A stretch of 64,000 nucleotides of DNA from VXLM01 sp034421575. Lineage in GTDB: Bacteria > Chloroflexota > Dehalococcoidia > Lucifugimonadales > VXLM01. The position numbers and the translations under genes are program-made. Positions within the stretch are counted from its first letter, which is position 1; every line of letters begins with the position of its first letter. Below are positions 8,503-17,706 of this stretch, in pieces. The notes under the pieces were generated by a model. The model searched no databases, was not told the origin of the DNA, and worked only from the letters and a program-made list of their open reading frames with translations. The DNA lies in contig DAOUKG010000017.1 of the NCBI GenBank assembly GCA_034421575.1, forward strand, positions 1 to 64,000. The letters run 5' to 3'.

Positions 8503-9228
8503 CTACGTTGAAGACCCCTCGGTATACTCACCCGACTCAACTTGCTTCTCTATGTTCCGGTACTCCTCTTCGCCCGAAAGCGGCACGAAGCGAACCCGGT
8601 CTCCCGCCTCGATCAGCGAAGGCGGAGTCCGGTTCACATCGAATAAGCGTAGAGGCGTTCGACCGATGAGCCTCCATCCTCCCGGGCTTTCTATGGGATA
8701 GACACCCGTCTGAGCCTCGGCGATCCCGACGGAGCCGGAGGGAATGACGCCCCTTGGCGTATCAAGCCTCGGGGTGGCGATTCGTTCCGACATTCCACCC
8801 AGGTAGGGGAATCCGGGGGTGAAGCCCATCATGTAGACGGGGTATTCCGTACCGGAATGGAGTTCGATCACCTCGTCAACTTCCATCTCTGCATTCTGTG
8901 CGACATATTCGAGGTCGGGGCCGTAATCACCCCCGTACAGTACGGGTAGATGGACGACGTTAGCGTTCTCCTCCGGCAATTCGTGGGAACTGCCTTCCAC
9001 TTCGGAGAGGCGGTCCATGAGTTCACCAAACGAGACCTGCGCGACGTCATAGAGAACGAGAATCGACCGGTAGGTGGGGATGGTGTCGATGACGCCTGGA
9101 AGGCTCTCACGCACGATTTCCGTGTGAAGGGAGTGAACCCGGCGATTGCACTCGACGCTGATCTCGTCTCCAAGCTCGATGACAATAGCCCTGTCGCCGG
9201 CGGCAAGGAATTTCGGCGTTTCGTACAT
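8503..9228 (-). CDS. pxpB: 5-oxoprolinase subunit B
   Basis: This 241-residue KipI/PxpB-family protein works with PxpC in the ATP-dependent step of 5-oxoproline cleavage. The motifs YMMGFTPGFPYLGGM and GSVGIAEAQTGVYPIESPGG are diagnostic, as is the C-terminal DRVRFVPL. It begins 9 bp after pxpA, within a tight three-gene operon. KipI homologues in Bacillus inhibit a sporulation kinase, but the full pxpABC set here points to the metabolic role. Confidence 0.92.
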   Translation of the reverse strand: MYETPKFLAAGDRAIVIELGDEISVECNRRVHSLHTEIVRESLPGVIDTIPTYRSILVLYDVAQVSFGELMDRLSEVEGSSHELPEENANVVHLPVLYGGDYGPDLEYVAQNAEMEVDEVIELHSGTEYPVYMMGFTPGFPYLGGMSERIATPRLDTPRGVIPSGSVGIAEAQTGVYPIESPGGWRLIGRTPLRLFDVNRTPPSLIEAGDRVRFVPLSGEEEYRNIEKQVESGEYTEGSST

Positions 9229-9237
9229 ACGGAGATT

Positions 9238-10002
9238 CTATACGAGTTGCGACAGGGGCGTCACTGCCACGGACTCCGTGTCGAGCTGTTGACGCAGCAC
9301 TTTCGCCATCTCCACAGCGCCCGGAGTATCTCCATGGATGCAAAGGCTGTCGGCTTCAACATCGATAGTATCGCCGTTTACGGCCGTCGCCCTTCCCTCG
9401 CGCACCATGCGGAGACTTCGCTCGGCGACTTCCTCTACATCGTGAAGCACGCTTCCTTCCTTCGAGCGCGAGACGAGCGTGCCGTCCGGGTTCAGCGCGC
9501 GGTCGGCGAAGATCTCACGAGCAACGCGCAGACCCATGTCTTGCGCTATTTCCACCCACCTGGAACCGGCCAGCGCAATCAGGATGAGGTTGGTGTCGAC
9601 CTCGAGTATGGCTTCGCAAATGTACCTTGCCAGGTCTTCATCGACTACTGCACGGTTATACATCGCGCCGTGAGGCTTCACGTGCTGGAGTCGCTGCGCG
9701 GACGTGAACGCCTGTAACGCTCCTATCTGGTAGATGACATCGTTCTTGGCTTCCTGGGGGGAGACTTCAATGTTGCGCCGCCCAAAGCCGACGAGGTCGG
9801 GGAAACTCGTGTGAGCTCCGACCGCCACGTCGTGGGCCTCGGCCAGCCGAACGGTCTCACGCATCCACTGGGGGTCTCCGGCGTGAAACCCGCACGCAAC
9901 GTTCGCGGAGCTGATGTACCTGATGACCTCTTCGTCGAGGCCCATCTTGTACATTCCGAAGCTCTCACCCATGTCGCAATTGAGGTCTATCTTGTCTGCC
10001 AT
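9238..10002 (-). CDS. pxpA: 5-oxoprolinase subunit A (LamB/YcsF family)
   Basis: This 254-residue protein is the LamB/YcsF-family subunit that binds and hydrolyses 5-oxoproline together with PxpBC. The N-terminus DLNCDMGESFG and the downstream SANVACGFHAGDP and KPHGAMYN motifs are clear. It is the first gene of the pxpABC(-dedA) operon, with a GAAGGAC ribosome-binding site before the ATG at 10002. The operon salvages pyroglutamate formed from glutamine and peptides. Confidence 0.93.
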   Translation of the reverse strand: MADKIDLNCDMGESFGMYKMGLDEEVIRYISSANVACGFHAGDPQWMRETVRLAEAHDVAVGAHTSFPDLVGFGRRNIEVSPQEAKNDVIYQIGALQAFTSAQRLQHVKPHGAMYNRAVVDEDLARYICEAILEVDTNLILIALAGSRWVEIAQDMGLRVAREIFADRALNPDGTLVSRSKEGSVLHDVEEVAERSLRMVREGRATAVNGDTIDVEADSLCIHGDTPGAVEMAKVLRQQLDTESVAVTPLSQLV

Positions 10003-10196
10003 GATGAAAGTCCTTCACGGGGAAGAGTGCCAAGACAGCGCCGTCCTGTCCTTAACCCTATGAGTCCCCGACACTGTGAAGTGCCAGGGACTGCTACATA
10101 GTCTTGATGAACGGAGTTGCTAACGAGGATTCGGCTGGAGAAGGTAAGTATCCCTTTACGCCCTCGCTATGTCACCGAACGGCATTGAGAATGTGT

Positions 10197-10232
10197 AACA
10201 GGCGCGAGGCTTGAACTCCCCGCGCCTGTTTT
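10197..10232. terminator. Terminator-like hairpin after collagen-like gene
   Basis: AACAGGCGCG and CGCGCCTGTT pair over 10 bp with a 14-nt loop. On the plus strand the stem is followed by TTTTACATCTT. On the minus strand it lies about 17 nt beyond the collagen-like gene stop, though the U-tract there is weak. It may end transcription of that gene. Confidence 0.5.
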
Positions 10233-10248
10233 ACATCTTCCTACAGGT

Positions 10249-11490
10249 CTAGTGAACGATAGCGCAGACTGCGTAGGCGGTGAGCTTCCAGCTCGCGGCG
10301 TTGTCACCGACTTCGGTCGCGTTTGCGACCCATCCACCCGGGGTCTCGCCTGCCAGCCCTGTCGGGCGGGATCCTGCGATAGCGACGCCGGAAGCAACAG
10401 CGCCGTTAGCCAAGGTGACCAAGCCACCGCCGGCAATGGCCGTCAGGTCCGAAGAACCGGATTCGTCACAGAGCACCGTCACGGACTTGTTCTCGCTGTC
10501 CAGGTCACTGTCCTTCGTCACGATCTGAAGACTGCTCACGCCGGGATCGCCCTTCTCGCCCTGCGGGCCGTGCGGGCCGGCTTCGCCCTGCTGTCCAACA
10601 GGACCACGCTGTCCGGCAGGGCCTTGCGGTCCCTGTTGGCCTTCCGGTCCTTGCGGGCCAGTCTCACCTTGTGGGCCCTGAGGACCCTGTGGGCCTTGAG
10701 TTCCCACCGGTCCCCGTTGGCCTTCCGGTCCTTGCGGGCCAGTCTCACCCTGTGGGCCCTGAGAACCCTGTGGGCCTTGAGCTCCCTGCGGGCCCTGCTC
10801 GCCAGTAATGCCCTGAGCTCCTCGTTCGCCTTGAGGTCCTGTCGCTCCTTGCGGTCCGGTATCGCCCTTAATGCCACGCTGGCCAATGGGACCCTGAGGT
10901 CCGACGGGGCCTTGCGGTCCCGGAGGTCCTTGTGGTCCTCCCGGATCGCCGGTATCGCCCTTTTCACCCTGTGGTCCGACTTCACCTTGGTCGCCCTTTT
11001 CACCCTGTGGACCCTGTGGGCCAGTTTCGCCCTGAGGTCCCTGCGGACCACCCGGATCGCCCTTTTCACCCTGTGGTCCGACTTCACCTTGCGGGCCTTG
11101 AGGCCCCTGGGCACCCGTGGCGCCCCGTGCACCCGTGTCGCCTTGGTCTCCCTTTTCACCCGGCGCTCCCTGAGATCCAGGGGCTCCCGGTAGGCCCTCC
11201 GGTCCTGCCGGGCCACGCGCTCCCCCCGGCCCGGTCAAACCCTGGGGGCCTGTGGCTCCCTGTGGGCCCCGAGGTCCTGAGGGGCCTTGAGGTCCGGTCG
11301 CTCCCTGCGGCCCGGTCTCGCCCTGCGGGCCCTGAGACCCCTGGGCACCGGCTGCGCCTCTCTCCCCTGCGGGGCCCCGCTCTCCCTGAGGACCGGTATC
11401 TCCGGCACAGGCAGTAGCAAGCAAGACACTGACAACCATGACCAGGAAGGCCGCGATGCCGAATCGTCTGCGAACAAAACCTCTAGACAT
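10249..11490 (-). CDS. Collagen-like (Gly-X-Y) repeat lipoprotein
   Basis: This 413-residue protein has a signal peptide ending at VLLATAC, with Cys28 as a likely lipidation site. About 95 Gly-X-Y triplets rich in GPQ, GET, GEKGD and GPR run from roughly residue 30 to 319. Two 'GDPGGPQ' sites each insert one extra residue and break triplet phase. The last 95 residues are non-collagenous (from SSLQIVTKDSD to LTAYAVCAIVH) and resemble the globular tails of other bacterial collagen-like proteins, which trimerise the stalk. It probably forms a surface filament or adhesin. It has its own promoter (11547-11575) and a strong AAAGGAG ribosome-binding site. Confidence 0.88.
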   Translation of the reverse strand: MSRGFVRRRFGIAAFLVMVVSVLLATACAGDTGPQGERGPAGERGAAGAQGSQGPQGETGPQGATGPQGPSGPRGPQGATGPQGLTGPGGARGPAGPEGLPGAPGSQGAPGEKGDQGDTGARGATGAQGPQGPQGEVGPQGEKGDPGGPQGPQGETGPQGPQGEKGDQGEVGPQGEKGDTGDPGGPQGPPGPQGPVGPQGPIGQRGIKGDTGPQGATGPQGERGAQGITGEQGPQGAQGPQGSQGPQGETGPQGPEGQRGPVGTQGPQGPQGPQGETGPQGPEGQQGPQGPAGQRGPVGQQGEAGPHGPQGEKGDPGVSSLQIVTKDSDLDSENKSVTVLCDESGSSDLTAIAGGGLVTLANGAVASGVAIAGSRPTGLAGETPGGWVANATEVGDNAASWKLTAYAVCAIVH

Positions 11491-11546
11491 GTAGCTTCTC
11501 CTTTTGCTTGTGTCACATTTACGCTACGGGCTATAGCGTCGTAGGT

Positions 11547-11575
11547 AGAATACTATCCAAAGTTTATTCGGTCAA
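11547..11575 (-). promoter_or_regulatory. Promoter of collagen-like gene
   Basis: On the minus strand, TTGACC (11570-11575) and TATTCT (11547-11552) are separated by exactly 17 bp. The 5'-UTR of about 50 nt contains a short dyad (ACGCTA...TAGCGT, 11521-11539) before the ribosome-binding site. Confidence 0.65.
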
Positions 11576-11742
11576 CCACACTTTGTACTTGACTAGTAGG
11601 GGAATTGCAACGAGATTCTCGAATTCGTCAAGGGAAACTGAGGTCTCAATGCGCATAATTGGCCAGTATACTATGAGGATAAACGATTGACGTAGTCTCT
11701 TGGAAGCCGTGAAAGGCGCTTTGGGCTGTGTGCTTTTTGGGG

Positions 11743-11847
11743 TAACTGTTCAGATTTCGTGAGGTGCCCCCCGCCCCTCTGGATTCCGGCCTTCGCCGGA
11801 ATGACGGTGGGCTGTGTGTCGAGCGGTCTCATGAAGTCTGAACAGTT
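11743..11847. repeat. Family A palindromic repeat, copy 1 (MITE-like)
   Basis: This 105-bp element has both outer arms: TAACTGTTCAGATTTCGTGA at the left and its near-complement ending TCTGAACAGTT at the right. The centre is a 'ccggccttcgccgga' hairpin. It occupies most of the gap between the divergent collagen-like and iscA-like genes; the rest of that gap (11576-11742) holds nothing recognisable. Confidence 0.65.
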
Positions 11848-11929
11848 GCCTTTTGGGCAACTCATTGACTAGCGTATTGTCGACTCCCTACAATATCAAT
11901 AGTGCGTGGCTTTCAGGAGGAAACGTCTA

Positions 11930-12292
11930 ATGCCTGCTACCGCAACCCGGCCAAATCCGTCTCCGTTGACAATTCATATCGACGAAGCGGCCGTTGAGCA
12001 CGTCCGCCAATTTGCCGAGCAGGCAGGTAAGCCGGAAGCTAGTCTGCGTGTGTCGGTGAAGGGTGGTGGGTGCTCCGGCCTTACCTATATGCTGGACCTC
12101 GTAAACGAGCCGCACGAGAACGACAAAGTCATCGAGGAGCACGGCCTGCGTCTATTCGTCGACCGCAAGTCCTACGTATTCCTCGCGGGCACAACCCTCG
12201 GCTATTCCGGCGGTCTCAACGGCAAGGGGTTTGTGTTCGACAACCCCAATGCCAAGACGACCTGCGGCTGCGGAACCTCTTTCGGCATCTAA
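11930..12292 (+). CDS. HesB/IscA-type iron-sulfur cluster insertion protein
   Basis: This 120-residue A-type carrier delivers Fe-S clusters to apo-enzymes. The three family cysteines are present: one in GGGCSGLTYMLDL and a C-terminal CGCG pair in TTCGCGTSF. The start at 11930 is chosen because an AGGAGG ribosome-binding site sits 9 nt upstream; an in-frame ATG at 11906 lies before that site and would add eight basic residues. ErpA, IscA and SufA cannot be told apart here. No other isc/suf genes are nearby. Confidence 0.9.
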   Translation: MPATATRPNPSPLTIHIDEAAVEHVRQFAEQAGKPEASLRVSVKGGGCSGLTYMLDLVNEPHENDKVIEEHGLRLFVDRKSYVFLAGTTLGYSGGLNGKGFVFDNPNAKTTCGCGTSFGI

Positions 12293-12298
12293 GAGGGA

Positions 12299-12405
12299 GC
12301 CTAAAAAGGGTCCCGTTCACTCTGAGCCTGTCGAAGGGTGGCAACGCCGTTCATAGTTCGACGAGCTCACCACAAACGCTCTCGGCGGACTTATTTGAGC
12401 ATATC
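12299..12405. repeat. Family C repeat, copy 1
   Basis: This segment begins with CCTAAAAAGGG and contains 'cactctgagcctgtcgaagg' followed by the complementary-type 'gttcgacgagctcacca'. It is the same unit found at 51380-51506 and, in part and inverted, at 36466-36535. The two inner parts can pair to form a long imperfect hairpin. Confidence 0.5.
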
Positions 12406-12470
12406 CATGTTCTGAGGCATAGTATCGCGCGTGTCAGCGCGATAGCCGAGGAGAGAGCCAACTTTCCCCC

Positions 12471-12800
12471 GACTTGGAATACGAGGGCAAGAAGCGATAG
12501 ACCCGCAGGGAAAAGCTTCTTGAACGCATGGACGGCCTGATCCCCTGGGAAGAGTTGGAAGACCGCATACGACCGCTTCTACTCCAAGGCCGGTCGTGGT
12601 CGGCGGCCCTATGAGTTGTCTACGATGCTTCGGATACACTGCGTGCAGTTGTTCTGCAACCTACGCCTTCGCGGGAGCAGGCTCTGAGCGACCCCGGGAT
12701 GGAGGACATGCTCTACGATATCGAATCGGTGAGACGCTTCGTGGGGTGAGGCTGTCTGGGCCGTTGCCGGACGAGACTACGATCGCGGATAAGATCGGGG
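12471..12800 (+). pseudogene. Degraded IS5-family transposase N-terminus
   Basis: Reading across frames recovers the N-terminal domain of an IS5-type transposase. First comes DLEYEGKKR-stop-TRREKLLERMDGLI (12471 onward), then YDRFYSKAGRGRRPYELSTM and LRIHCVQLF in a second frame. ALSDPGMEDMLYDIESVRRF follows in a third frame, then RLSGPLPDETTI. At least one stop and three frameshifts break it, and the catalytic DDE domain is absent. It lies directly before the TPR/ankyrin gene, whose 5' end it may have cut. Confidence 0.75.
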
Positions 12801-12816
12801 TCGAGTTTGTGGTGGA

Positions 12817-14556
12817 GTGGAGTTGACGGGTGACGCCTTTGTGCAGGACTATCTCGGCATGGATATTGACCACCAACACACCCGCGCCGCCCGCGCGAGC
12901 CTTGCGGTCGGCGACTTGGCCGGGGCACACCGGAGCGCAGACGCTTTGTGGAAACTCGCTCAGCAGAATCCCAACGCCGGGTCCGTAGGCGGGCAGACCA
13001 TCCTCTGGGAAGCTAACCTGCTCAAGGGCCTCATCGCCTATGCTGAAGGGGAATGGCGTATTGCCAAGATTCACTTCAGGCACTGCGATGAGAACCTGAC
13101 CGGGCATCGCGGCGAGTGGGAGCTACACGCTGCCTGGGCCATCCTGGAGAACGAGGTCGGCCATCGCGCCGAGGCTCGGAGACGTCTGAAGGCCGTCACC
13201 GTCGGTAGCGATGATCACGACGCCGAGAGGCTCTCGATGTCGGCGTTCATCTCAGCCTCGATAGGGCGCACAACCGAGAATCGCAGGATGCTGGACGCGG
13301 CTGAACGGCTGGGACGCGAGACGCTCGGCATCGGCGGCGTGGCCAACCACGTCGAGGCGCGGGCGCGGATCGCGCTGGCATTCGTGGCGGTCGAACGCGA
13401 GGACAAGCCGTCGGCGAGGGAGCAGTACGACGCGCTGCTGCCCTATCGCGGCATCATGACGAACGGGTGCCCTCCCGTCACCGACCGGGTGTTGGGACTG
13501 CTCGCCCAGACCCTGGAACGCATCGACGACGCGGCAGCGCACTTCGAGGACGCCCTGGACTTCTGCCGCGAACGATTCCGCGGCGAGCAGGGACACGTTT
13601 CGTATGAGTACGCCGTCCTGCTGTTCGCGCGGCGAGGCCCCGGCGACCGCGAACGGGCAATCGAGTTGATGTTCGACGCATACGAAAAGTGCCACTGGGT
13701 ATCTCACGACCGGATGGGGCCGCTGCACAAGCGTGTGATGGACTGGCAGAAGGCTGAGGGGTGGACGTACGCGGCGCGGGAGCTGCACCTGTCCATCAAG
13801 GAAGGACGGTTCGACGAGTACCTTCGCCGGTATCGATTCACGCCGAAACAGATGAACATGCGGCACATTTACGGGAGTTCCGTCATCACGGCGGCCGCCC
13901 TGACACGTGATCCGGCAACGGGCATGAGAGGCAGGAACCAAGAGGTCTTGCAGGCGCTGATCGAGGCGGGCGCGGAGTTTGACATATTCGGCGCCGTCGC
14001 GTGGGGGCTGAACGAGCGCGTCGAAGGGCTTCTCGACGACGATCCCACGCTCGTGAATAGCAAGCGGGGGTTCAACAGCCTGATGAACGTCGCGTTTCAA
14101 TTCGATCAGTTGGAAACGGCGAAGCTCCTGATGAGGAGGGGCTACAGCCTGCCCATCCCCATGGGCGGGGACGACGAGTGGGTCCGCTGGGCCGTCGCAC
14201 AGGGCGCCAGTCCCGACGGGGAACGTGGCGACGGCTGGCCGCTGAACCATCAGGCCGGACATGGCCGGATGAAGGGCGTGGCAACCCTGCTCGAACTGGG
14301 GGCCGACCCGAACCCGCAGGACGAAGAGGGCAACACCCCGATGCACCGGCTCGCGTTACGCGGAACAGGGAGGGAGTTCGCGAGACTGCTCCTGGAGCAC
14401 GGGGCGGACCTGTCGATCAGGAACCTGAAGGGAGAGACGCCGTTGGACCTGGCGGCGAAGGCCAAGCAGCCGGCCTTGCTGGAATTCTTGAGGGAGTACC
14501 TGCGGGACCATCCAACCTCATCCCCTCATCCCTCTGGATACCGGCCCCGTATCTAG
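12817..14556 (+). CDS. TPR-ankyrin repeat protein, possibly 5'-truncated
   Basis: This protein has up to 579 residues. Residues 10 to about 250 are helical repeats resembling the C-terminal TPR region of large LuxR/cyclase-type regulators (for example VTDRVLGLLAQTLERIDDAA). Residues 370-570 contain ankyrin-type repeats, such as VATLLELGADPNPQDEEGNT and FARLLLEHGADLSIRNLKGE. No enzymatic domain is seen. The GTG start at 12817 is uncertain; an ATG at 12859 is an alternative. The gene abuts an IS5 remnant, and its first part looks like the tail of a larger regulator, so it may be a fusion left by rearrangement. Confidence 0.65.
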   Translation: MELTGDAFVQDYLGMDIDHQHTRAARASLAVGDLAGAHRSADALWKLAQQNPNAGSVGGQTILWEANLLKGLIAYAEGEWRIAKIHFRHCDENLTGHRGEWELHAAWAILENEVGHRAEARRRLKAVTVGSDDHDAERLSMSAFISASIGRTTENRRMLDAAERLGRETLGIGGVANHVEARARIALAFVAVEREDKPSAREQYDALLPYRGIMTNGCPPVTDRVLGLLAQTLERIDDAAAHFEDALDFCRERFRGEQGHVSYEYAVLLFARRGPGDRERAIELMFDAYEKCHWVSHDRMGPLHKRVMDWQKAEGWTYAARELHLSIKEGRFDEYLRRYRFTPKQMNMRHIYGSSVITAAALTRDPATGMRGRNQEVLQALIEAGAEFDIFGAVAWGLNERVEGLLDDDPTLVNSKRGFNSLMNVAFQFDQLETAKLLMRRGYSLPIPMGGDDEWVRWAVAQGASPDGERGDGWPLNHQAGHGRMKGVATLLELGADPNPQDEEGNTPMHRLALRGTGREFARLLLEHGADLSIRNLKGETPLDLAAKAKQPALLEFLREYLRDHPTSSPHPSGYRPRI

Positions 14557-14600
14557 GCACGGGGCAAGCTCTTCGCCGGTATGACGGTGGTGCAGGACCG

Positions 14601-16271
14601 CTACATCGCTTCGGGTGCGGTCATTCCCATGAGGCTGAGGCAGCGGGCGAGGACGGTCTTGGTCGCCTCGGCCAGCTTGAGACGGGCCCTGGTGATCTCG
14701 GCGTCCGCCGGGTCGGACGATACGACGCGGCACTGCTGATAGAAGTTGTGGAAGCCGGTCGCGAGGTCCATCGAGTAGTAGGTGAGGTGGTGCGGTTCGA
14801 GGTTCCGCGCCATCATGGATATGATCTCCGGGAGCCGCAGCATCGTGCGGACGAGCGACAGCTCCGCCTCGTGGGCCAGGAGCGACGTGTCGCCGTCGGC
14901 GTAGTCTATGCCCCGCTCCTCAGCAAGGCGCAGGATGCTGGCGATGCGGGCGTGGGCGTACTGGATGTAGTAGACGGGGTTCTTGTCCGACTGCTCCTTC
15001 GCAAGCTCGATGTCGAACTCCATCTGGCTGTCGGGCGCGCGCTGGAGGAAGAAGAACCGGCAGGCGTCCGCGCCGACCTCATCCACGAGCTCTCGGAGGG
15101 TTACGATCTGGCCCGCGCGCTTGGAGAAGCGGACGGACTCGCCCCCGCTCTTGAGCGTGACGAGCTGGTAGATGAGCAGCACGAGGGACTCGCGGCCGAC
15201 TCCGAGGACGTCCGCCAGCGCCTGCATGAACGGCACCTGTCCCTGGTGGTCGGCCCCCCAGATGTTGATGACCCGGTCGAAGCCGCGAACGAGGAACTTG
15301 TTGTAGTGGTAGGCCACGTCTGAGGCGAAGTATGTCGGCGCGCCGGTGCCGCGAATGAGCACCTTGTCCTCTTCGTCGCCGAGCCTGGTCGTGGCGAACC
15401 AGACCGCTCCGTCGTGCCAGACCGTCAGGTCCTTCTCGTTGAGCATGGCCATTGCGGTCCCAAACTGTTCGCTGTCGTACAGGCTCCGCTCGCTGAACCA
15501 TTCGTCGTAGTGGACTTCGAGCCGCTCCATGTCCTCGCGGATGGCGTCGATCATCCGATTCATCCCGATTTCGCCAATCTCGGACACCGCGCTGTCCTCG
15601 TCCATTTCGAGGTATTTTTGCCCATGCTCTTCGCGCAAATCAGCGGCCAGGTCTACCAGGTAGTCGCCGGAATATCCGTCCTCGGGCACCTCGGCCTCTC
15701 GGCCAAACCCCTGCGCGTACCGGGCGTAGACGCTCTGGTTGAACTTGTCCATCTGGTTGCCGGCGTCGTTGATGTAGTACTCGCGCTGTACGTCGTAGCC
15801 GGCCGCTTCGATAACGCTGGCGAGCGCGCTGCCGAACACCGCTCCGCGACCATGCCCGACGTGGATCGGCCCGGTAGGGTTGACGCTGACGAACTCGACC
15901 TGGACGCGAGTGCCCTTCCCGTCGTCGACACTGCCGAAGGAGTCGCCAGCCTGCCGGATCGCGTCGACCTGCTCCGCGAGCCAACCGGGACTGAGCCGGA
16001 GGTTGACGAAGCCGGGACGCACGGCCTCCGCGCTTGCGAGCATGCCTCCCGTCTCAATCGAGGACGCGACAGCCTCGGCGATGTCGAAGGGGTTGCGCCG
16101 CATGACGCGGGCCAGCTTCAGCGGCGTGGACGTGGCGAAGTCGCCGTGCTCCGGGTTCTGTGGTCGCTCGACCGTCACCTCGTCGACAGGAACGTCCGGC
16201 AGACGACCGTCCGCCTGCGCCGAGCGCAGTGCATCGGTCAGGAGTTCGCGGACCCGGTCAGTGAGAGTCAT
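14601..16271 (-). CDS. argS: Arginyl-tRNA synthetase
   Basis: This 556-residue class I synthetase charges tRNA-Arg. The HIGH-type motif appears as PTGPIHVGHGRG (about residue 115-126), the ArgRS N-terminal domain precedes it, and the C-terminal DALR anticodon-binding domain ends in CLSLMGM. The start at 16271 gives the standard N-terminus (MTLTDRVRELL) and the usual length; upstream codons in frame lie in the purA gene. It follows purA by 23 bp and is probably co-transcribed from the promoter at 17707-17736. Confidence 0.95.
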   Translation of the reverse strand: MTLTDRVRELLTDALRSAQADGRLPDVPVDEVTVERPQNPEHGDFATSTPLKLARVMRRNPFDIAEAVASSIETGGMLASAEAVRPGFVNLRLSPGWLAEQVDAIRQAGDSFGSVDDGKGTRVQVEFVSVNPTGPIHVGHGRGAVFGSALASVIEAAGYDVQREYYINDAGNQMDKFNQSVYARYAQGFGREAEVPEDGYSGDYLVDLAADLREEHGQKYLEMDEDSAVSEIGEIGMNRMIDAIREDMERLEVHYDEWFSERSLYDSEQFGTAMAMLNEKDLTVWHDGAVWFATTRLGDEEDKVLIRGTGAPTYFASDVAYHYNKFLVRGFDRVINIWGADHQGQVPFMQALADVLGVGRESLVLLIYQLVTLKSGGESVRFSKRAGQIVTLRELVDEVGADACRFFFLQRAPDSQMEFDIELAKEQSDKNPVYYIQYAHARIASILRLAEERGIDYADGDTSLLAHEAELSLVRTMLRLPEIISMMARNLEPHHLTYYSMDLATGFHNFYQQCRVVSSDPADAEITRARLKLAEATKTVLARCLSLMGMTAPEAM

Positions 16272-16294
16272 GCCGTCGGCGCTCGTCGCCCCCG

Positions 16295-17587
16295 CTACAG
16301 GGCGACCATCGGGCGGACGTGTATCGTCTCGTCGCGGTGAGGGCCGGTTGAGATGATGTCGAATCCGACGCCGATAAGCTCCTGGATGCGGTCGACGTAT
16401 GCCTTGGCATTTTGGGGCAGGTGCTCGTAGACATTCATCCCCGCCGTGGGCATGTCCCAGCCGGGAAGCTCCTCGTAGATCGGCACGCACCGTTCCAATG
16501 TCGAGGCGTTTCCGGGGAAGTCCCAAACGATCTCGCCGTCGAGCTCGTAGGCACGGCACACCATGATCGAGTCGAAGCTGTCCAGCACGTCGAGGCGGGT
16601 GAGTATCCCGCCCGTGTAGCCGTTGATGCGCGCGCTGTACCGCGCGGCAACCGAGTCGAACCAGCCTACCCTCCTGGGCCTGCCGGTCGTCGTGCCGAAC
16701 TCCTTGGCGCGCTGGCGAATCTCCTCGCCCGTCTCGCCGTGCAGTTCCGTCACGAACGGGCCGCTTCCCACGCGGGTGCTGTAGGCCTTGAAGACGCCGA
16801 GCACGTTGTCGATCTGTCCCGGCAGGAGTCCGAGGCCCGTCATCGCTCCGCCGATGGTCGGGTGTGAGGACGTGACGAACGGGTAGGTGCCGTGGTCAAG
16901 ATCGAGAAGGGCACCCTGCGCGCCCTCGATGATGAGCTGCTTGCCGGAGTTCACCGAGTCGAAGACTATGTGCTCGACCGGCCCGATGTACTCGGACAGG
17001 TGCTCCGACCACAGTTTGCACTTGTCGAACACCTCCTCAAAGGAAAGCGCCTCGACTCCGTAGACCTTGGTCAGGATGGCGTTGTGGTGATTGAGGACGT
17101 CCTCGAGCCTCGGCAGGAGCGCCTCGATGTCGCGCAACTCGGTCGCGCGTATGCCTATCCGAGAGGCCTTGTCCGCGTAGGCGGGACCGATGCCCCGACC
17201 CGTCGTCCCGATGGCGTTCCGTCCCTTCGCCTGCTCGGAGATCTGGTCGAGCATGACGTGATACGGCATCACGAGGTGGGAACGCTCGCTGACAATCAGC
17301 CGCCCCTCGATGCTGATGCCCCGCGCTTCCAGGCCGGTGATCTCGTCCAGCAGTACGTCCGGGTCAACGACAACGCCGTTGCCGATGACGTTCAGGGTAT
17401 GCGGCCAGACGACACCGGACGGGAGCAGGTGGAACTTGAACTCACCCTGCTCGGTGATGACCGTATGCCCGGCGTTGTTACCGCCGGAGAATCGGGCGAC
17501 GATGTCGCCCTGCCCTGCAAGCACGTCAACGAGCTTGCCCTTGCCCTCATCGCCCCACTGGGCGCCAAGTACCGCTGTGACCGTCAT
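16295..17587 (-). CDS. purA: Adenylosuccinate synthetase
   Basis: This 430-residue enzyme joins IMP and aspartate with GTP on the way to AMP. The P-loop-like GAQWGDEGKGK, the FSGGNNAGHT motif and TTGRGIGPAYADK are all present. The start at 17587 (MTVTAVLGAQWG) is preferred because it carries a GAGGAGGC ribosome-binding site and matches the family N-terminus; the frame is open 16 codons further upstream. It is the first gene of a purA-argS unit. Confidence 0.96.
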   Translation of the reverse strand: MTVTAVLGAQWGDEGKGKLVDVLAGQGDIVARFSGGNNAGHTVITEQGEFKFHLLPSGVVWPHTLNVIGNGVVVDPDVLLDEITGLEARGISIEGRLIVSERSHLVMPYHVMLDQISEQAKGRNAIGTTGRGIGPAYADKASRIGIRATELRDIEALLPRLEDVLNHHNAILTKVYGVEALSFEEVFDKCKLWSEHLSEYIGPVEHIVFDSVNSGKQLIIEGAQGALLDLDHGTYPFVTSSHPTIGGAMTGLGLLPGQIDNVLGVFKAYSTRVGSGPFVTELHGETGEEIRQRAKEFGTTTGRPRRVGWFDSVAARYSARINGYTGGILTRLDVLDSFDSIMVCRAYELDGEIVWDFPGNASTLERCVPIYEELPGWDMPTAGMNVYEHLPQNAKAYVDRIQELIGVGFDIISTGPHRDETIHVRPMVAL

Positions 17588-17675
17588 CCCAGCCTCCTCT
17601 CCACCGACCGAGTCCCTTCCTCGCCCGGCGAGCATTGCGAATATACCAAATGCGCCGCCATTCGACAGACGCGCA

Positions 17676-17701
17676 AAAGGGACGGAGCGCTCCGTCCCTT
17701 T
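17676..17701 (-). promoter_or_regulatory. Perfect palindrome at start of purA leader
   Basis: AAAGGGACGGAGC and its exact complement form a 26-bp palindrome. On the minus strand it starts at about the predicted transcription start and ends in CCCTTTTGC. It would fold as an 11-bp stem with a GCGC loop at the extreme 5' end of the purA mRNA. It may stabilise the message, act as an attenuator, or terminate transcription entering from upstream. Confidence 0.5.
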
Positions 17702-17706
17702 GAAGA

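Noticed and set aside
10252..11193. Long plus-strand open frames across the collagen-like gene
   Set aside because: Repetitive GGN codons leave all frames open; the products are low-complexity mirror images of the Gly-X-Y repeat.
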